Assembly: GCA_903935585.1 (NCBI GenBank)
Contig: CAIZSE010000022.1
Location: forward strand, 1 to 34,476
Origin: an uncultured Burkholderiales bacterium
GTDB lineage: Bacteria; Pseudomonadota; Gammaproteobacteria; Burkholderiales; Burkholderiaceae_C
Reading direction: 5' to 3'
Length of the DNA: 34,476 bases
A program made the position numbers and the translations under genes. Shown here piece by piece: positions 32,867 through 34,476 of this stretch. The notes beneath the pieces are model-generated. The model saw only the letters and a list, made by a program, of their open reading frames with translations. It was not told the DNA's origin and ran no database searches. How positions within the stretch are numbered: position 1 is the stretch's first letter; every line of letters starts with the position of its first letter.

Positions 32867-33642
32867 CGCGCCCCCTTCCGCGTGCCCCTCTCAACAGCTC
32901 CAGACTCGTGCGTTTTTTGACCGAAAACGACATGCGCGATGCTGCCCGGGATGCGTACGACGTGGGGCAAAAATTGGGGGATTGGCTCAATTTTCGGCAC
33001 GCCATTGCTTTGCATGGCGTGCTCAACCCGGAACTGCAGCCACAACCATCACCTGCCAACACGCGCCGTGCCGCTTTGATGACGGCCGAAGCCCTGAGCC
33101 GTCATGTGAACAAAATTCGGTCCCAGCTTGAGCAGTCCATTGTGGAAGGCGCCCCCCCGGGCTCCGGCTTGGCTCGCATCGAGATGCCGCCCACAGAACT
33201 GGACGAACCGATTGACCCCAAGACGGCCTTCACGCCCTACCGGCGCTTTTATGCCGCCCAGCAACGGCAAATGGAAGCCACCCTCCAAAATTTACGCACT
33301 CAGGTTCGCGCACAGTTGCGCAAAAGTTCAAGCGCTTTGCAGCAACTGGCTGCGCTCGATGAAGCTTTTGAAAACATCCTCAGCGAGCGGGAAGCCGCTT
33401 TGCTGGCCAACTTGGCCAAACTTCATGAAAAGCGCTTTGTGCAAGCCGTGAAGCGCCACACCAAAAAACAGGCCGAGGCCATGGCGGCAGCTGAGATCGC
33501 CATGGACTTGCGCCAAAGCACCTGGCTCATGCCCCTGCGCCAAGCCTTGCGCACGGCCTTGCTGGCCGAACTGGACACTCGCATGCAACCCACATTCGGC
33601 TTGCTTGAGGCATTTAACTTAGAACACGCACAACAACAATGA
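32863..33642 (+). CDS. DUF3348 family protein
   Basis: A 259-residue soluble protein I assign to DUF3348, a Burkholderiales-type family of unknown function. It starts with a conserved-looking LNSSRLVRFLTE stretch (10-21). A mid region follows with FTPYRRFYAAQQRQME and a mostly helical, Ala/Gln/Glu/Lys-rich C-terminal half with coiled-coil character (about 130-210). There is no signal peptide or membrane helix. Its stop overlaps the start of the DUF802 gene by 4 bp (ATGA), so the two are translated together and probably interact. In related genomes, from memory, this pair is followed by an OmpA/MotB-like protein and DUF2894; those would lie beyond the window. Confidence 0.8.
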   Translation: MTRPLPRAPLNSSRLVRFLTENDMRDAARDAYDVGQKLGDWLNFRHAIALHGVLNPELQPQPSPANTRRAALMTAEALSRHVNKIRSQLEQSIVEGAPPGSGLARIEMPPTELDEPIDPKTAFTPYRRFYAAQQRQMEATLQNLRTQVRAQLRKSSSALQQLAALDEAFENILSEREAALLANLAKLHEKRFVQAVKRHTKKQAEAMAAAEIAMDLRQSTWLMPLRQALRTALLAELDTRMQPTFGLLEAFNLEHAQQQ

Positions 33643-34476
33643 AACGATATTCCTTTCAGATCAGCTTCGGACTTGGCGTTTTGGCGCTCATCTGGGTTGC
33701 TGCCACGGTGGCGCGCAGCCACCTTCTGGTCTTGGTGATGACCGCATTCATCGGCGCTGTCTATGTCTTTGGGGCGATGGAATTGCGCCAATACCGGTCT
33801 TCAACCGATGCCTTGAGAAAAGGGCTGGCCAACATACCCCCAGAACTTCAAAGCCTGAGCGACTGGCTGATCACCCTGCCCTACGAGCTGCAAAACCCCA
33901 TTCGGCAGCGGGTTGAAGGGGAACGCATGGGTCTGCCTGGCCCTGCCCTCACACCCTACCTGGTCGGTCTGTTGGTCATGCTGGGCATGTTGGGCACCTT
34001 TTTGGGCATGGTCGTCACGCTCAACGGTGCGGTGTTTGCGCTGGAGGGCTCCAGCAGTGTGGCCGGCATCCGCGCTGCATTTTCAGAGCCCATCAAAGGC
34101 CTGGGCTTGGCGTTTGGCACCTCGGTGGCAGGTGTCGCCACTTCTGCCATGTTGGGCCTCATGAGCAGCCTGGCCCGCCGCGAGCGCGCACAAGCGTCCC
34201 AGGTGCTGGACACACACTTGGCCACCGGCTTGCGCGGTTTTTCACTCACGCACCAACGGCAAGAAACCTTCAAGGCGCTGCAACAGCAATCGCAAGCCCT
34301 GCCACAAATGGTGCAGCAATTGCAAAGCATGATGCTGCAGATGGAGCGCAGCAGCCAGCAACTCAACGAGCGCCTGCTGGACAACCAGAAAAGCTTTCAA
34401 AAGGATGTGCACACGGCCTACACCGCCCTGGCCCAATCGGTGGACCAGTCACTGCGCAGCAGTCTGGGCCAAAGCA
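33639..34476 (+). CDS. DUF802 protein, MotA/TolQ/ZorA-like membrane channel subunit (partial)
   Basis: The frame is open from ATG 33639 to the window edge (279 codons seen, C-terminus missing). Membrane helices are predicted at about 7-24, 28-46, 105-131 and 152-175. The third contains GMLGTFLGMVV and the fourth GLGLAFGTSVAGVATSAMLG, resembling the pore helices of MotA/TolQ/ExbB proteins. A Gln-rich coiled-coil tail begins near residue 205 and continues off the edge. This matches DUF802 proteins and recalls ZorA, the MotA-like subunit of Zorya defence systems. A proton-driven stator paired with a MotB/OmpA-like partner is an inference. The start overlaps the DUF3348 stop (ATGA). Confidence 0.82.
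   Translation, partial: MKRYSFQISFGLGVLALIWVAATVARSHLLVLVMTAFIGAVYVFGAMELRQYRSSTDALRKGLANIPPELQSLSDWLITLPYELQNPIRQRVEGERMGLPGPALTPYLVGLLVMLGMLGTFLGMVVTLNGAVFALEGSSSVAGIRAAFSEPIKGLGLAFGTSVAGVATSAMLGLMSSLARRERAQASQVLDTHLATGLRGFSLTHQRQETFKALQQQSQALPQMVQQLQSMMLQMERSSQQLNERLLDNQKSFQKDVHTAYTALAQSVDQSLRSSLGQS

Noticed and set aside
1..34476. CRISPR arrays, prophage or complete insertion sequences
   Set aside because: No regularly spaced repeats, transposase, integrase or phage structural genes were found on either strand.

Overview
The window looks like a chromosomal segment of a betaproteobacterium of the order Burkholderiales, most likely a Comamonadaceae-type freshwater organism (Limnohabitans, Rhodoferax or Polaromonas-like). 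This is inferred from moderately high GC, the homodimeric pyruvate dehydrogenase set with a lipoyl domain fused to E3, a RelA of the EFDD type, and the DUF3348/DUF802 pair seen mainly in Burkholderiales. No database search was possible, so genus is not claimed.

Layout. (1) 1-3.2 kb is an accessory-looking edge: a leftward AEP primase plus SF2 helicase protein of the TOTE conflict-system type, a short membrane ORF that looks like the 3' end of a larger gene, and an intergenic stretch closed by a strong terminator. (2) 3.2-9.5 kb is the leftward pyruvate dehydrogenase operon aceE-aceF-lpdA. (3) 9.7-12.8 kb, divergent from it, is a membrane PAS sensor kinase and a FixJ-type regulator, closed by a terminator. 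(4) 12.9-17.5 kb holds folD, an M3 oligopeptidase (prlC) and a secreted, probably outer-membrane protein built from three internal repeats. (5) 17.7-21.1 kb, leftward: an alpha/beta hydrolase, relA and tRNA-Val(GAC). (6) 21.2-24.1 kb, rightward: 3-hydroxybutyrate dehydrogenase followed by an OmpR/EnvZ-type two-component pair with almost no spacing. (7) 24.1-25.3 kb, leftward: ispD-ispF (isoprenoid MEP pathway), overlapping by 4 bp. (8) 25.3-29.8 kb, rightward: mfd and serB. The ispD/mfd divergent region carries matching promoter-like motifs and a terminator-like hairpin in the mfd leader. (9) 29.8-32.0 kb, leftward: a PLP aminotransferase, an Asp-nucleophile alpha/beta hydrolase and a DUF3820 protein in one tight operon. 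(10) 32.0-34.5 kb, rightward: nth, then a DUF3348 protein overlapping a DUF802 protein with MotA/TolQ/ZorA-like membrane architecture that runs off the right edge.

Most of the window is ordinary housekeeping DNA. The parts most worth a second look are the solitary TOTE-type primase-helicase, the DUF3348-DUF802 proton-channel-like locus, the triplicated envelope protein, and the structured ispD/mfd divergent region. No CRISPR array, complete insertion sequence, prophage or integrase is visible.
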